Shown one piece after another: positions 31,802 to 43,973 of a stretch of DNA of 64,000 bases. The DNA is from Punctularia strigosozonata HHB-11173 SS5 (lineage: Eukaryota > Basidiomycota > Agaricomycetes > Corticiales > Punctulariaceae), in NCBI RefSeq assembly GCF_000264995.1, contig NW_006767441.1:942370-1006369 (forward strand), written 5' to 3'. The notes below the pieces were generated by a model that did no database searches, was not told where the DNA came from, and worked only from the letters and a program-made list of their open reading frames with translations. The position numbers and the translations under genes were made by a program. Each line of letters opens with the position of its first letter. Within the stretch, counting starts at the first letter, position 1.

Positions 31802-32340
31802 GCTCCGCAAACACGCGTTGGCTCGTACAAAGAGCCTTCAGCAGTTGGCTTGGCGTCGTGACGGTCCCCAGGATTCCGCTCTTTGCAGTGGCAGAAGGGG
31901 TAGCGCGTCGTTGTTGATTTCGAGATTAGTTTTATGGGTTCCCGTTGCGCTGTTGCGCGTCCTCCGAGTATCGCCAATGTTGGGTGGGTATATGAGCTCG
32001 ATATCGTTGGAATGACGACGTCGAGAGATTGAGGAAAAAGCAACTGAAGCACGACCAACTCTGACGGAAATGTGCTGGTAATTGAGTTTCAGAAAGTGGT
32101 GGCGGTACGGTCAAGTTATGACAGGGCACGTGCGACGGGCTTAGCCGGTCGGTTCGTTCCCGCGTTCGCGTCTGGATCTGTCTGGATCTCCTTCGCGCCT
32201 ATACGTTTCTACTCCCTTCGTGCCCGCCCACTGCTGCGCTGGTCGCCCGCCCCGCAACATCCGCTCGTTACGTTACTGCTACTCCTACCCACCTATTGCA
32301 AGCTAGTCAGCACCTGTTACAAGCTAGTCAGCCACCTGCT
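31802..32340. promoter_or_regulatory. Divergent promoter region between the Crb2-like gene and the membrane protein gene
   Basis: 539 bp between the start codons. The right end carries a 21-bp tandem duplication, listed separately. Confidence 0.45.
32299..32340 (+). repeat. Two 21-bp direct repeats ending exactly at a start codon
   Basis: CAAGCTAGTCAGC followed by ACCTG occurs at 32299 and again at 32320, the second copy ending just before the ATG at 32341. The copies differ by one inserted C and two bases. Confidence 0.75.
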
Positions 32341-34290
32341 ATGTTCTCCAACCTAGAAGACGCGTCCAAGACGCGTAAAACCATCCGCGCCTCACGACCA
32401 TCAGGCCGCGTTAGGGAACCGCACTCGCGGGTGCCTGCGGCCCAGACCACGACGGCGAGGAAAAACGTGAAATTGGAGGCTCAGACGGTCCTCAGAACTT
32501 CCGCTACCTCCGTTGTCCGTACGACCTACACGGCGACTCCAATCGCTACTACGCAGGCGAGCACTGCCAAGGCGAAGACACCGGACGTGACCGCCACCTC
32601 CACTCCTAACGCATCGGCCACTGCTGTGAAGGACAACTCGGAAGGGATCGTTCAGAATGTACCTGTGCCTGTACCTGATACTGGTCTGCCTCCCGTGTCC
32701 GACGTGATGTCTCAAGTGACCGCTCTGCTGACTTCGGCGTCCTCTTCGACAACCCAACCATCAAGTGCATATAGCTCGACGTCCTCGACCATGGCTGTTC
32801 CGACTTCTTTACTGTCTGCTCTCGGCGCTGGTTTCACGCTTCAAAGTGTCTCTCCGTCCGCGACGTTCGGCCTGCATGAATCTACGTCTTTCGCCTCGAG
32901 CCTCTCTGCCTCTGCGAGTCAGGCTACAAGCCAGCGGGCGAATCCTTCTTCTGCATCTCACGGTATCGGAACGGTGATCATCGTGTTAGTGGCCGTGGGC
33001 GCGTGCATGTGTATCGCTGGCATCTGTATCATACGCAAGGTGTGCACACGGCCTGTTCGAGGCAAGAAGATGAGGGGCTTCCCGAAACCGTCGAAGCCGA
33101 CTCTGCACCAGGACCTCTCGACCGGGCTCGCTGGCGATGTGGAAGAGTCTCCTCTGTTCGGCGGCAAGGAACACTTCAACTCTACCAGTGGCAGCCAAGA
33201 CGGCTTTCTCCAACCCTGGACGCAATACTCTGCCCCTGGTGGGGAGAAGGCCCATCCCAACTGGACGAGCTCCCCCTTGGCAACACCACCGAGGGTGGAT
33301 TTCGTGACTGCGCCGGTGTTTGATGGAGCGACTCCAAGTATGGTGCAAGCTCCCACTGCCGCGTCGAAGGCGTATCAAATGCAAGGCATACTCAAGAGCA
33401 CCGCATCACGTCTCTCGACTATGTCGTCGAGATCTCTGACCGCGGGTGGTGCCGCTGATGTTCAGGTTGGCCTGGCGGTCACGAATTCTCCTCTCACCGG
33501 CGATGGCCATGCTACTATGGGGCGCGCAGCAGCCGATCGGCGCAGATCGAGGTCGAAGAGCCAGGCCAGCTTGCAGAGGGCGTCCGTGTACGACGGAGTG
33601 GATGTGGCCTCGCCCGAGCCGCCCGTAGCACCGATGCCTCGCCGACCCCCTATTGCCCGATCGGCGACCTCTGGCGCCGGCAGCCGCGAGCGGGTCAAGA
33701 GCCCGGAGGCGCACAAGGCCTCGATATCGTCGCCCTCGCTGTATCGGATGAGTCGAGCGTCGAACCCGTTCGAGGACGGGTACGATCTGCCCGCGAAGCC
33801 GCAAACGGCGAGGAAGGGGACGCGGGCGCAGCAGGACGTCAAGGCTCTCTCGGCGCTGACCTCGGCGCTGGGCTTGGACGGGCCGACTTCTCCGGGGCTC
33901 GGGCCCGACGACTCGCTGAGCATGGTGGGCGGGTACGATCGTGCGCCGGCCGGGAGTAAGAGGAGGTTGCAGGAGGCGCTCGCTGCGGTGGAGGCCGACC
34001 TGGCGAGCCCGAGCGAGTCGTTAGGGGGGCTCATGCTCCTGGATTTCGATAAGCCGTCGCAGTCGTCGTCGCGGTCTGTGGAGGCGCTGGTGAAGGAGAG
34101 GAAGCGGATGTCGAAGGCGACGAGCGTATATTCTGTGAGCACGGCTGCGGATGGGCCTCCGCGGGTGCCGTCTCCGCCGCCGTTGCCGTCGCTGGCGCAG
34201 ATGGGGTTGGAGCACTCGGATCCGGGGTACGACGACTATCGGAGCCCCACGTACAGCCTGTACGCGATGTACGGAGAACGCAAGAGCTGA
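32341..34290 (+). CDS. Single-pass Ser/Thr-rich membrane protein (possible wall-stress sensor type)
   Basis: Single exon, 649 residues. Residues about 40-200 are rich in Ser, Thr and Ala, typical of heavily O-mannosylated ectodomains. One membrane helix follows (GTVIIVLVAVGACMCIAGICII, about residues 206-228), then a basic stop-transfer patch (RKVCTRPVRGKKMRG) and a ~400-residue Ser/Pro/basic cytosolic region with RRPP and many S-P sites. The layout resembles Mid2/Wsc-type sensors, but no Cys-rich WSC domain and no N-terminal signal peptide are present (it begins MFSNLEDASKTRK), so the membrane helix would have to act as a reverse signal anchor. The family cannot be named from sequence alone. 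Confidence 0.7.
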   Translation: MFSNLEDASKTRKTIRASRPSGRVREPHSRVPAAQTTTARKNVKLEAQTVLRTSATSVVRTTYTATPIATTQASTAKAKTPDVTATSTPNASATAVKDNSEGIVQNVPVPVPDTGLPPVSDVMSQVTALLTSASSSTTQPSSAYSSTSSTMAVPTSLLSALGAGFTLQSVSPSATFGLHESTSFASSLSASASQATSQRANPSSASHGIGTVIIVLVAVGACMCIAGICIIRKVCTRPVRGKKMRGFPKPSKPTLHQDLSTGLAGDVEESPLFGGKEHFNSTSGSQDGFLQPWTQYSAPGGEKAHPNWTSSPLATPPRVDFVTAPVFDGATPSMVQAPTAASKAYQMQGILKSTASRLSTMSSRSLTAGGAADVQVGLAVTNSPLTGDGHATMGRAAADRRRSRSKSQASLQRASVYDGVDVASPEPPVAPMPRRPPIARSATSGAGSRERVKSPEAHKASISSPSLYRMSRASNPFEDGYDLPAKPQTARKGTRAQQDVKALSALTSALGLDGPTSPGLGPDDSLSMVGGYDRAPAGSKRRLQEALAAVEADLASPSESLGGLMLLDFDKPSQSSSRSVEALVKERKRMSKATSVYSVSTAADGPPRVPSPPPLPSLAQMGLEHSDPGYDDYRSPTYSLYAMYGERKS

Positions 34291-34751
34291 TTCGCAGGCG
34301 ACGTCATGATGGAGGTTCGAAGAGGGTGATGGTGATCAGCGCCGGGGGGACGAACTGATACACGCTGGTCCCGCCTTGATTTGTATATGTACCGCTACTG
34401 TACGCCTGCCCGCTATCCACAAACTGCTCTCCGCTCCGCCTCCCCCTCGTGCACGGTGTCCTGAGCAGGAACTCGGTGCCCGTGCTGCGCGTACAAGTAT
34501 TCACTGCACCCTCGTCGCCAGACCACGGGCTGCGCTTCGCCCCAAATTCCCACGGTGAAGGCTCAACCTTCGCGCTGAGGTGATCCGAATAAAGGCCTCG
34601 CCCTGTGCTCGTCGTTGGCCGTCGCCCCCGCCCCCCGCCCCGCCTCTCCCCCGACCACGGCTGGACACCGTAGAGCCCACATAATCTAATACCCCCCATA
34701 GACGCATCCGGTCCAGCCCTGGTGCTCGCCCTACCCAGCGTATTTCCCCCA
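34291..34751. other. Intergenic region, no gene seen
   Basis: 461 bp, C-rich on the plus strand near 34620-34660; a probable promoter of the transporter gene. Nothing else recognised. Confidence 0.5.
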
Positions 34752-36622
34752 ATGCCTCATACCCAGTCCGCCGACGGTGCACGCGATGTCGAAAAGCTGC
34801 CCTTTATCAAATTCGAGGAGAACGATGAGCCCCAGCCTCAGCGGAATGCCCCGCTCGACGACGCGCAGCCGCCTACCTTCCTCGGCATGCCGCTCAAATA
34901 CGTTTCGTGAGTGCACAACGGCGTGGTGTTCTGCCTCTTCTCCCCCGCGCGCGTTGCACGACTTCTGACGCACGCTCGATCCCCGCAGGCTGGTGACCCT
35001 CGCGGTGCAGAACGCGCTCCTGACGATCATCATGCACTACTCGCGCGTGTCGACGCCCCCGTCGCGAGCGTACTCGGCCGCCGCCGCGGTGCTCATGAAC
35101 GAGCTCCTCAAGGGCGGCATCTCGATGGCCATCGCGTTCGTCCGTCTGGACTACTACGCCAGCGCGTCCAACGCCTCGTTCGCCGTCTCCACGTCGCTCT
35201 GGCGCCCGCAAACGCTCCTGTTGCGCTTCCGGCGGTTAGGGAGGGAGGTCTTCAGCCCCGACTGTTGGAAATTGTCCATACCGGCTATCCTATACGGTCC
35301 GTCCTCTGCACGCGCGGAACTGGCCCACATTCACGTTTCTCACTCGGCTTCCTCCCACAGTCATCCAAAATAATTTGCAATACGTGGCCGCTTCCAACCT
35401 CGACGCGGCGACGTTCCAGGTCACCTATCAAATGAAGATCCTCACCACCGCCTTCTTTTCCGTCCTCATGTTGCGCAAACGCCTCAGCCCCGTCAAGTGG
35501 GCCGCGCTCATCTTCCTCGCACTGGGAGTCGGCGTGGTCCAAATCCAGTCGGGCGCGGGACACGCTCCCTCATCCGCGCCGGATGTTCACACTATGTTCC
35601 CCTTCAAGGGCTTCCTCGCCGTCACCGCCGCCTGCTTCACCTCCGGGCTCGCGGGCGTGTATTTTGAGATGGTGCTGAAGAACTCGCAGGCGGACCTGTG
35701 GGTGCGGAACGTGCAGCTCTCCTTGTTCTCGCTCCTTCCCGCGCTCGTGCCCATTATATGGAACGGCGCGCCGAGGGAAGCCGGAGCGTGGTTCGGCGTG
35801 CACCTTTTCCGCAACTTCGGCCCCTGGGCGTGGGCGACGGTCGCGATCCAAGTCTTTGGTGGGCTCATCACCGCGCTCGTGATCAAGTTTGCGGACAACA
35901 TCCTCAAGGGCTTCGCAACGAGCTTGAGCATCGTTATCAGCTTCTTGGCCAGCGTCGCGCTGTTCGACATGCAGCTGACGTTCAGCTTCATCCTCGGTTC
36001 GAGCATCGTGCTCGTGGCGACTTGGCTGTATAACCAGCCGGAGAATCAGAGGAGGGCAAGCGGCGACTGGAGCTTCATGGGACGCCGGCCTGCGCTGTCG
36101 CGCTCGGCTTCGGCACTCGGACAAGCGGGTCTCGTCATGTCGCAGGCGGCGAGGAAATTGTCGGCGTCTTCGCTATCGTTGTCCTCCTTGACCACCCTCT
36201 CGACCCCGCCTAGCCCGACGGAAGACACGCTGCCGATGTACCAGCCGTCGTCATTGTTCGATTCGGACAAGATGGACGATAAGCTCGACAAGCCGGTACC
36301 ACAGAGCTTCAAGACGGTCGCCGCCGCGTTCGGTCTCTCGAGCCCACCACCACCGCAAGAAATCCTCGTCGACATCGACCTCAGCTCCTCCGTCACCATC
36401 GACGACTTCCGCAGCCAGTACCCCGCTGGTCAACACTGCTTCCTCGCGCCATCGCTATCGCGCGGCTCGTCATCACAAAGGTTGCCCTCGCGGGCGCACT
36501 CCCCCGACCTCATACCTACAAAACCCTACCACCAGCTATCGTCGCTCTCCGGCACCCGCCCACCCTCACGACTCGCGCAATCGACGTCCGCGCCGGGGGC
36601 GTTCAGCAACCTTTCGTCATGA
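34752..36622 (+). CDS. GMS1: Nucleotide-sugar (UDP-galactose type) transporter
   Basis: Exons 34752-34906, 34989-35296 and 35361-36622 give 574 residues. The core carries the SLC35A signatures: LVTLAVQNALLTIIMHYSR in helix 1, VIQNNLQYVAASNLDAATFQVTYQ, MKILTTAFFSVLMLRKRLS, then GLAGVYFEMVLKNS, LWVRNVQLS and GLITALVIKFADNILKGFATS near the end. About ten membrane segments are expected. The family carries UDP-galactose (or a related nucleotide sugar) into the Golgi in exchange for UMP; the specificity is an inference. A C-terminal cytosolic extension of about 170 residues, Ser/Pro-rich, is much longer than in yeast members. Confidence 0.85.
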
Positions 36623-37390
36623 CCCCGCCTCTCAGTCGGATAACTTATCCTTGCTATTCGTCTTCACGAACTCTCCGCGCACGAACATTCATCTGTTTAT
36701 AACGTCCGCTACCAGCACAGCACTGACTACCCAATCCACACTATTCGTTTCACGCTGTCCTTCACGTTGAACTATGACTTTCTCATATTATACGCAGCCC
36801 CCCTCCCCCCCGCGAGCTCTCCTTCTATCTATCCCTTTCGTACAACTAGACGAGCGCTCAGCTGCCATTTTCCGTGTGTGTGTCTACGCTGATATCGTTT
36901 GGGACTTGCATAGCCGACGCCATCACCGCCACTACCCTCGCGTTTTACCCCATCTTTGGCTCGGAACAATGTATACAGTAGAGACTTCGACTTCTAATTG
37001 CACCAGGAAACAAGAAACAGAAACGGCATTTTTTCTCGCATACCGTGTGCAGCTTTGCGTAGTTCGCTAGCCGATGGGCGCCCATAATATGATGGGGTGC
37101 GCGACCCCTTGCCTTTCTGGGAAAGCGCCCGTCCAGGCTGGAGCGACCGCCTACATAGCCGTTCGGTCGTGTGCCTGCAGCCCGTCTCCCGTAAACCTTC
37201 CCGTCCACGCCGTCCACCGCAGCGAGCGCACCCCGTCCATCCGTCCGTCCGTGACGCCGCCCGCCCGCCCACCGTCTACCGCCGCTACCCCGCATCCCCC
37301 CGTTGCATGCACAGACGCGCGTACAGCCCTCCCAGGCTAATAACAATAACACCCCTCGTATAGCATACGCTCCCTTGCCCCGGTCGCGCC
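36623..37390. other. 768-bp intergenic region with simple-sequence tracts
   Basis: It contains a C-rich run near 36788-36812 and CCGT/CCGCC-type tracts near 37230-37280. No gene or RNA was recognised; open frames here are low-complexity. Confidence 0.5.
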
Positions 37391-39436
37391 ATGATCGACT
37401 CCTCCTCGCCGCCCGCACCCGCGAGCCCGTACCTCCTCTCGATGGCCGAGCCCCTAACCGACCCCGCACCCGCCGACGTGGTAGCTGAGCGGCCGCCCAC
37501 CGCCGCCCGATCGTTGCCCGTCGCCGCACCGACCTCGGCGGTGCCGCCACCGGGTGCGGACCTATCCATCCAGGACCTGCTGCGTGCCGTATTGTGGAAG
37601 CTGGACCGAGAGCGCCGCGGGTGAGTGACAGAAAAAGGATTCACGACCGCCACGCGCGCAGCTCGGTACTCACGCATCCCCGCATCCCACCTCGACAGGA
37701 CCGTCGAGGAAGCACCGATCAAGAACCTCCAGGAGGTGCGCGCCCCTCTGTAACCGTGCTCTCACCGCTCATCTCTGACGCTGGGAAACATGACACAGCT
37801 CGAAGTGGCCGAGGCCCAGCTCTCCCGTGCCCTCTCCCTCCTACGCTGTCACTACAACTTCGGCCTCGCCGTCGACCGTCTGCTACCGGAGCTGCTCGTC
37901 CAAGTATTCGAGTTCGTCATCCAGGACCCCGAGCTCCCCGATGCGAGCTACAGCGGACGGATGAAGGCGCTGAACAAGCTCGCGTCCGTCTCGCGTGCAT
38001 GGCGCGCCGCCGCGCTCGGCTGCGCCTCCTTCTGGACCACCATCGACTCGGCGTACCCGGAGACGTCGCAGCTGTGTCTGGAGAGGAGCAAGGAGACGCT
38101 GCTCGAGATTCATGTGGACGGGGATACGGCCCACGGGCTGCAGGTGGCGGAAGCGTTGATCGACGCCGTGCCGAGGTTTAGGCGGTTGAGGGTGAGGGAC
38201 CTCGAGCTGCAGCCGGAGGGCGAGGACGATGCTTTGCGGAAGCTACTGACGAACCCCGGGCCCGTGCCGCACCTCGAGAGCTTGGTCGTTCGGACTTCCG
38301 AAGTGCCTGTCCTGCCCGCCAAGCTCTTCGGAGGCCACACACCGAATCTCAGCGTGGTCTGCCTGAGCGGGTGCTATTTCCCGATAGACAGCATCTCCAC
38401 CACGGCGCTGCGAAATCTGCATATACTCAGCATCAACCTGAAGTTGGACTGGGTGCTCGACGTCCTGCGCTCATCGCCTGTGCTCGAAGAGTTCCTCTTC
38501 CAGTCTGCCAAGATCGAGGAGCCGCGCCATCCCATTCCCGACGGCACGCTCGTTCACATGCCCAACTGCCGGGTATTCAACATCGAGGATAAGGCCATGT
38601 ACTCGATGATCCCCGACCTCCTCACGTACATATCCCTCCCCAAAACGTCGTGCTTGTACGTGCACCTCGGCGTCACGCAGCCCCGTCGGTTCGCGAACAT
38701 CCTCCCGCCTAAGAGGACGCGCTGCTTCGAGAGCCTGACCGGGATCACCCACCTCCGCGTGCGCGACTCGGGCAGCGGCGACATGATCCGCTTCTCCGGA
38801 CAGTCTCACGATGTTCCCTTCGAGGTCCAAGTGGACCTCGGTGACCAGGACGACATCGATTTCGTCGAGGCGGGCGAGGACGTGTTCCGCTTCCTCGCCA
38901 CGCTGGATCTGGACCTGGTCGAGGAGCTCGAGATCGACCTGGACCTCAAAGGCGCCCACACCTTCGTCGACGACTGGCGCAAGCTGCTCAGACAGATGCC
39001 CGCACTACACACGCTATACCTGGGCGAGGCCGGACACAGTCATTCCATCCTCACCGTGCTCTCCGAGCTGGACGAAACTTCGCGCGCGTTCCTCTGCCCG
39101 AACCTGCAGACGCTGTACATGGGCAAAGACACCTCCTGGTCGCCTCTGGACATCTACCTGTTCGTGCAGGAACGTGCCCGGAACGGGCTCACGATCCGCA
39201 GGATATGTCTCCGGGTGCGGCAGTATCGGGCGGACAACGACAGCGACACGGAGGACGACCTGGAGGAGGTCCCAACCTTCATACGGAAGCGGGACCTGAC
39301 CGTGCTCCGGGGCGTGGTGGAGAGCGTGGAGATGGTGCCGTGGGTGACGCCCCGGAGGAGGGACTGCGATCGCATCGACAGGGTCATGTTGGAGTTGCCG
39401 GAGATACCCGCACCGGATCGCACGTTTTGTTTCTGA
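37391..39436 (+). CDS. F-box-like protein with leucine-rich C-terminal region
   Basis: Exons 37391-37620, 37699-37735 and 37799-39436 give 634 residues; exon 2 is 37 nt. An N-terminal Pro/Ala-rich segment leads into a helix (DLSIQDLLRAVLWKLDRERRG) and coiled-coil-like EAQLSRALSLL. The F-box-like motif follows at about residues 110-160: DRLLPELLVQVFEFV, then ASVSRAWRAAALGCASFWTTI. The rest contains repeated LRR-like strands (HLESLVVRTSEV, NLSVVCLSGCYF, LHTLYLGEAG). This architecture is the very large Agaricomycete F-box/LRR expansion; the family supplies substrate receptors for SCF ubiquitin ligases. The substrate is unknown. Confidence 0.8.
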
Positions 39437-39717
39437 ATACGCCGCAGACGCTTTTTTGAGCCATCGCAGCGGCAGACTAACGACATACTGACTAACGCCT
39501 TCCTCATATTAGATTTGTGTACATCGTGTTTTCGTGCTTCACGTTTTCGCATCGTTCGATGACAACCACCCTCTGATTAGGTTACTCTGCATTTGTACAA
39601 TATCATGCTTGCACTATGGATACACATCTTGTCTAACAGATTCCATTTGATTATCGAACGTGATGATAGTCCACTAGAAGAGAGAGAAAATGCGAGAGCA
39701 ATGCGCGACGAAAGAGA

Positions 39718-42700
39718 TCAATGGCTGATATATTGGAACACGAAAGACACCTCTGGCAAGCTGACTTCCTGACGCAAGAGGTCGTCGTGATTGTTCCTTA
39801 ATTCGGGATTGGTATAATGATTCCATCTGGTTTTGAAGTGAGCAATGATGTGTCGATATGTAGACCGGAATACATACGTGCTAGCGTCGCCGTACAACAT
39901 CGCAGGTACCTTGATGAGCTGCTTGCCGTTCTTGCACCGCTTGCACTTGAACGTCTCGTGCGTTTCCGAGAGCGTGTTCTCGTTGAACAGGAACAGCTCT
40001 CTGAGCTGCGAGAGGGAAAAGTGGCGTTCCGCGTCTTCCTTCTCGTCGACGACGGCTGAGGACAAGGCTTGCTTGGACGCCTGCCGTTGGAATATCTTCT
40101 CTTCGATGGTACCCGTACTGATGAAACGATAGACAAAGCCTATACGCGACGTCAGCAATCGCCTCCCGCGTTGCGCGTGCGAACTCACAAGCTTTCTTCT
40201 GGCCATCACGCCAGACTCGGGCAAGCGCTTGCTGGTCAGCGGCAGGATTCCAGTCTGGTCCAAAGCCCGGTCAAAAGAGGGGCCAGCTGAGCAAGACATG
40301 GGACGTACCAGGATCGAACAATATCAATCGGTTTGCCCCAATAAGGTTGATACCGCATCCGCCGGCTTTACTGCTGAGTAAGAAGATGAACTCCTTGCTG
40401 GTCGGGTTGTTAAAGTCGTCCACGAGCTTCTGACGCTTCGGAATGGTCATGGTACCATCCAGGCGGTAGTAATGGTACCTGTTAGAGTAACCACTGAGTG
40501 CGTCGGTAGCGAATGAAGCGGAAAATATCGTACTTTCTGGCGCGAAGGAGGCGCTCGAATAAATCCAAGGTTTGCGTGTAGTTGCTGATCAACACAATCT
40601 TGTCCTTATTCTCCTTGTCCGCATTCCCCGCGTTTATTTGCGCAAGGAACCTGCACGTTCGTGAGTGTCACAGATCACGCCCAACCCAACGAGACCAGCG
40701 CACCTATCAAGCACGACGAATTTCCCGCTCCACTCGGGGTGCACGATCTGTGCGCCGCCGCCACCGCGGCTTCGGGAACTGGAGCCTCCGCTCCTGGTTG
40801 CGCTCTCTCCCATCCCGCAAAAGTCGTCGGGGATTAATGAGCCTGATCCATGCAAGTCTTTCGGCAGATCTAACAACTCTGGATGATTGCATAGCTTCTT
40901 GAGAACGTTGATGGCCTTCAGAGGCTGTGACTCTTTGCCGCGCAAGAGGGCTTTGATCTCGGGGGAGGCAATGAAGAGGCGATACAACGACAACTGAAGC
41001 GGCGATGGCTTGCAGAACACGACCTGTTCGTACTTGACGGGCACTGAGGCAGATAGAAGAGGGTCAGGAGCGTGATCTACGAGATGCAGGTGCGCGAGAA
41101 CTGACGATATTTGGACAGCAGGTCATTCGTGCGCCGGATGATGAATTTGGTGACCAGTCCACTGAGCTCTTTGAGCTTCTTCTCGCAGTCTTCCTTCGCC
41201 TTGTCCGTGGCGTCGGCATCTCGTCCGCGGATGATGATGTTCTCAAAGTTCTTTCGGAATTCGTTCCGAGTGCCGAGATAATTAGGGTTTGCGAAGTCGA
41301 GCAGTGAAAAATATTCGGTGAGATCGTTCTAGAGCGAGCGGCGAACGCAGGGAAAGGCGAGTATGTCAAATAGATACAGATGAGGATGAACGCAAGAGAC
41401 GCACCTGGATCGGTGTGCCAGTCAGGATCACACGACGCTTCACGTCAAGGCCGGTGAGCGCCTGATACGTCTGTGATTCTGTTTGACTGCATTACAGACT
41501 AAACGAGTACGTAAAAGAAGGCAACTTACCAGCGTTCTTCAATCTATGGCCTTCATCGCAGAGCAAGAGTCCGATTTTGCAGCCGTTGAGATAAACTGTG
41601 AGCGTTCGCAGGGTTTCGTACGACACGATCATCACTTTCGACATGTTCGGCGATTTAGTGACGCGATCTACGAGAGAAGCAGGTCATACCTGGTTGGGTG
41701 ACATTGCGCCCGCTGGCCGCAGTCCAGCGGGCCACTCTTTCGAGAAGTTCGCCTTTGCTACCTTTGCCATCAACTGCAAGAGCCGAGATTGCGTCCTTGC
41801 CGAGCCATTTGACTGCGCATGGCGTGAGTCTAACCACTCGCGTACGTAAATGTGGATACCGGACCTACCCAATTCGTTGGCCCAGTTCTTAACCAGACTG
41901 GAGGGACAGGCGATGATGCACTTCTCGATGGTCGGCTTGCCCGCGTGGGGTGACTGCTTGACGAGGGTCCACAGAAGGGCAATGCATTGCAAGGTTTTGC
42001 CGAGCCCCATCTCGTCCGCCATGATGCAGCCGTATTGATTCTCGACGACCATGCCGGAGGTACATCTGAACAGGAACTGGCATGGCATAAACTGAGCAGG
42101 AAGCGATTGGGGGTTGGTATAGACCATACCTTGACTCCCTCGACCTGATGTGGCCGGAGAACCTTGGTAAGGCGCGGGTCGATGACGACGGCAACCTTAT
42201 GGGCCGTCTTCTTCTTCTCCTTCCCTCCTCCGAGGAGCTCCCTCAGGCTCTTGTGCGGGTTGAACATGCCGACGGTTTTGTCTCTTGCAGCCTTCTCCGC
42301 CTGTTCGCGAGCCTCCTCCTTCTCCCTTTCCTTCCGTTCCTCGTCGGTCTCTCGATCGTCGATAGTAGGGTCGTACAGGACGATCGCTTGATCCTCCATC
42401 GGATCGTGCAGTGGTCTCGGTATCAGGTTGGCTTGTGGTCGTAGGCCGAGAGACACGTTGGTAAGGACGACGGGCACGATATTGCCATCCTTGTTTCGCA
42501 TCTCTGGCATCGAATACCTGCGATTGTGGAGCTGATCGAAAGGCTTCGGCTTAAAGACGGGATACTTGTGCGTATTGTCGACGGGCTCGCATTCGTCCGG
42601 ATCACCTCTCTTCTTCTTCTTCTTGCGCCCGCCGTCGTCCGAGTCGTCGTCGTTCTCATTCTGAGCGCCCTTGTACGAAACGGCGCGCTTGCGCTTCCGG

Positions 42701-42825
42701 AGGGAATCGGTTCGCTCCTGCACAGCAGCAATGGTGGGCGGTTTAAAGGGCTTGAATACGCGAGTGCTCTCCTGCAGTCTGTCGACCACCTTCCCGTCCA
42801 TCGTCGTGGGCATTCGTCGCAGCAT
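39718..42825 (-). CDS. RAD54: RAD54 recombination motor (Swi2/Snf2 ATPase)
   Basis: Exons 42825-42130, 42076-41869, 41812-41690, 41634-41530, 41478-41405, 41328-41106, 41043-40704, 40650-40534, 40478-40309, 40254-40189, 40139-39878 and 39826-39718 give 830 residues with all eleven phases exact. A basic N-terminus ([19 protein letters not shown]) precedes the helicase core: Walker [11 protein letters not shown], the DEGHRLKN box, [28 protein letters not shown] and RVWRDGQKK. The C-terminal Rad54 zinc-finger-like region is present (CKRCKNG), followed by [16 protein letters not shown], which marks RAD54 among Snf2 proteins. It moves on double-stranded DNA and promotes Rad51 strand exchange. Confidence 0.95.
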
Positions 42826-43195
42826 GGTGCAGGAGTCACAGCGAGGGAAACGATGACCAACGCGGCGCGTACGCCTTTATGAGTATCACGTTATCGCGAG
42901 GCAGCCGCACGTGATCTTACTTGACAGCTGCGTCGGCACGTCGGCATGGAGGACAGAATACCTTCTTGCGTCTTCCTTCTGTCGGCGTCGGGCTCAGCCA
43001 ACAGGGATCCGTGTCTTCCCGTCTTCTAGTCCGATCGGCGTCGGGGATGATAACAGTCGAGATGACAGCACAGGCTTCTGCTCTTCGGTCTCTGCCCGCA
43101 ATAAAAAGGCAACCTCACATGAGGCCGGCACGTTTCAGCTCTAACACGCACAGCCCGGGCATAAAGACTCGGCGGCGCATCTCGCAACGAGAACG
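42826..43195. promoter_or_regulatory. Divergent promoter region between RAD54 and a small gene
   Basis: 370 bp between start codons; no repeat recognised. Confidence 0.4.
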
Positions 43196-43755
43196 ATGTC
43201 CCACTCTTTGTCCACCACCGTGCACCCCCAGCTGGCTTGCCTGCCCGAGCTTCGGAGGGATGCCCCTCGTCACGCACCCGTGGTGACACCGCGGAAATCC
43301 GCTGCACCCACCTCTAGCTCGATATCCCCGCCACCGCCAGCGCCCAACGAACCGCCGCCTTCATACGACTACGCGGTCTCCACGTCACATCTCGGGTCGA
43401 AACCCTCAAGCTCGGACTGCCGTTATGTCGCCTCTGTGACCAGCTTGTCCGCATCGCTCTCGAAAGCGTCGCTCTCGAAGAAGACCCATTGGCATCCAAG
43501 CCGTACGTTCGATGCCCCGCGTCCATGGAACGATTCGCTCATATTCTGTCGGTCCCGACAGATGACAACTGTGATATGTCAGCCATCTCCGAGCGCCGCG
43601 GCTGGTTCATCGCCATTTTACGGCGTAGCTCGTCCAAAAAGCGCCTGCGATCTCGTAAGTACTATATGCCATGACTTATCATCTGCTACGGCTAGCTGAC
43701 TCTGTCGTCCCATCTCCTAGCTTCACGGGAAGGCGACACGAGCCCGGCTTCGTAG
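43196..43755 (+). CDS. Small proline-rich protein of unknown function
   Basis: The ATG at 43196 opens a frame with SSISPPPPAPNEPPPSYDYA. A frame switch is needed to reach a second coding-like block (VRCPASMERFAHILSVPTDDN, SERRGWFIAILRRSSSKKRLRS). Joining 43196-43375 to 43444 (68-nt intron) or to 43411 (35-nt intron, below the usual minimum) keeps the reading open. A final intron 43655-43720 leads to the tail PSREGDTSPAS ending at 43755. The PPPSY motif could bind WW domains. I do not recognise a family, and the first intron is uncertain. Confidence 0.45.
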
Positions 43756-43973
43756 AATTCCTCAAGTATTGAAAAAGGGTCTGGATCACGTCACTCATGC
43801 TAATATGGAAGGATCACCACTCGCTATATATTCCTCATCGACGCCATGCATTTGCATTCACATGTTCTGTATAATTATTCATAGCATTAACATATAGGTT
43901 GCGAAAATATGCGGGATAGCGCAAAAAAGCAATACGACATAGAGAAGATACAGATTTGGATATATAATCGACT

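Noticed and set aside
34731-36436. Several minus-strand frames opposite the nucleotide-sugar transporter
   Set aside because: High-GC shadow frames rich in Arg, Gly and Glu; the plus strand carries the true membrane-protein signal.
36788-37350. Pyrimidine-rich and CCGT tracts as a possible structured element
   Set aside because: Simple-sequence composition explains them; no consistent unit or inverted repeat was found.
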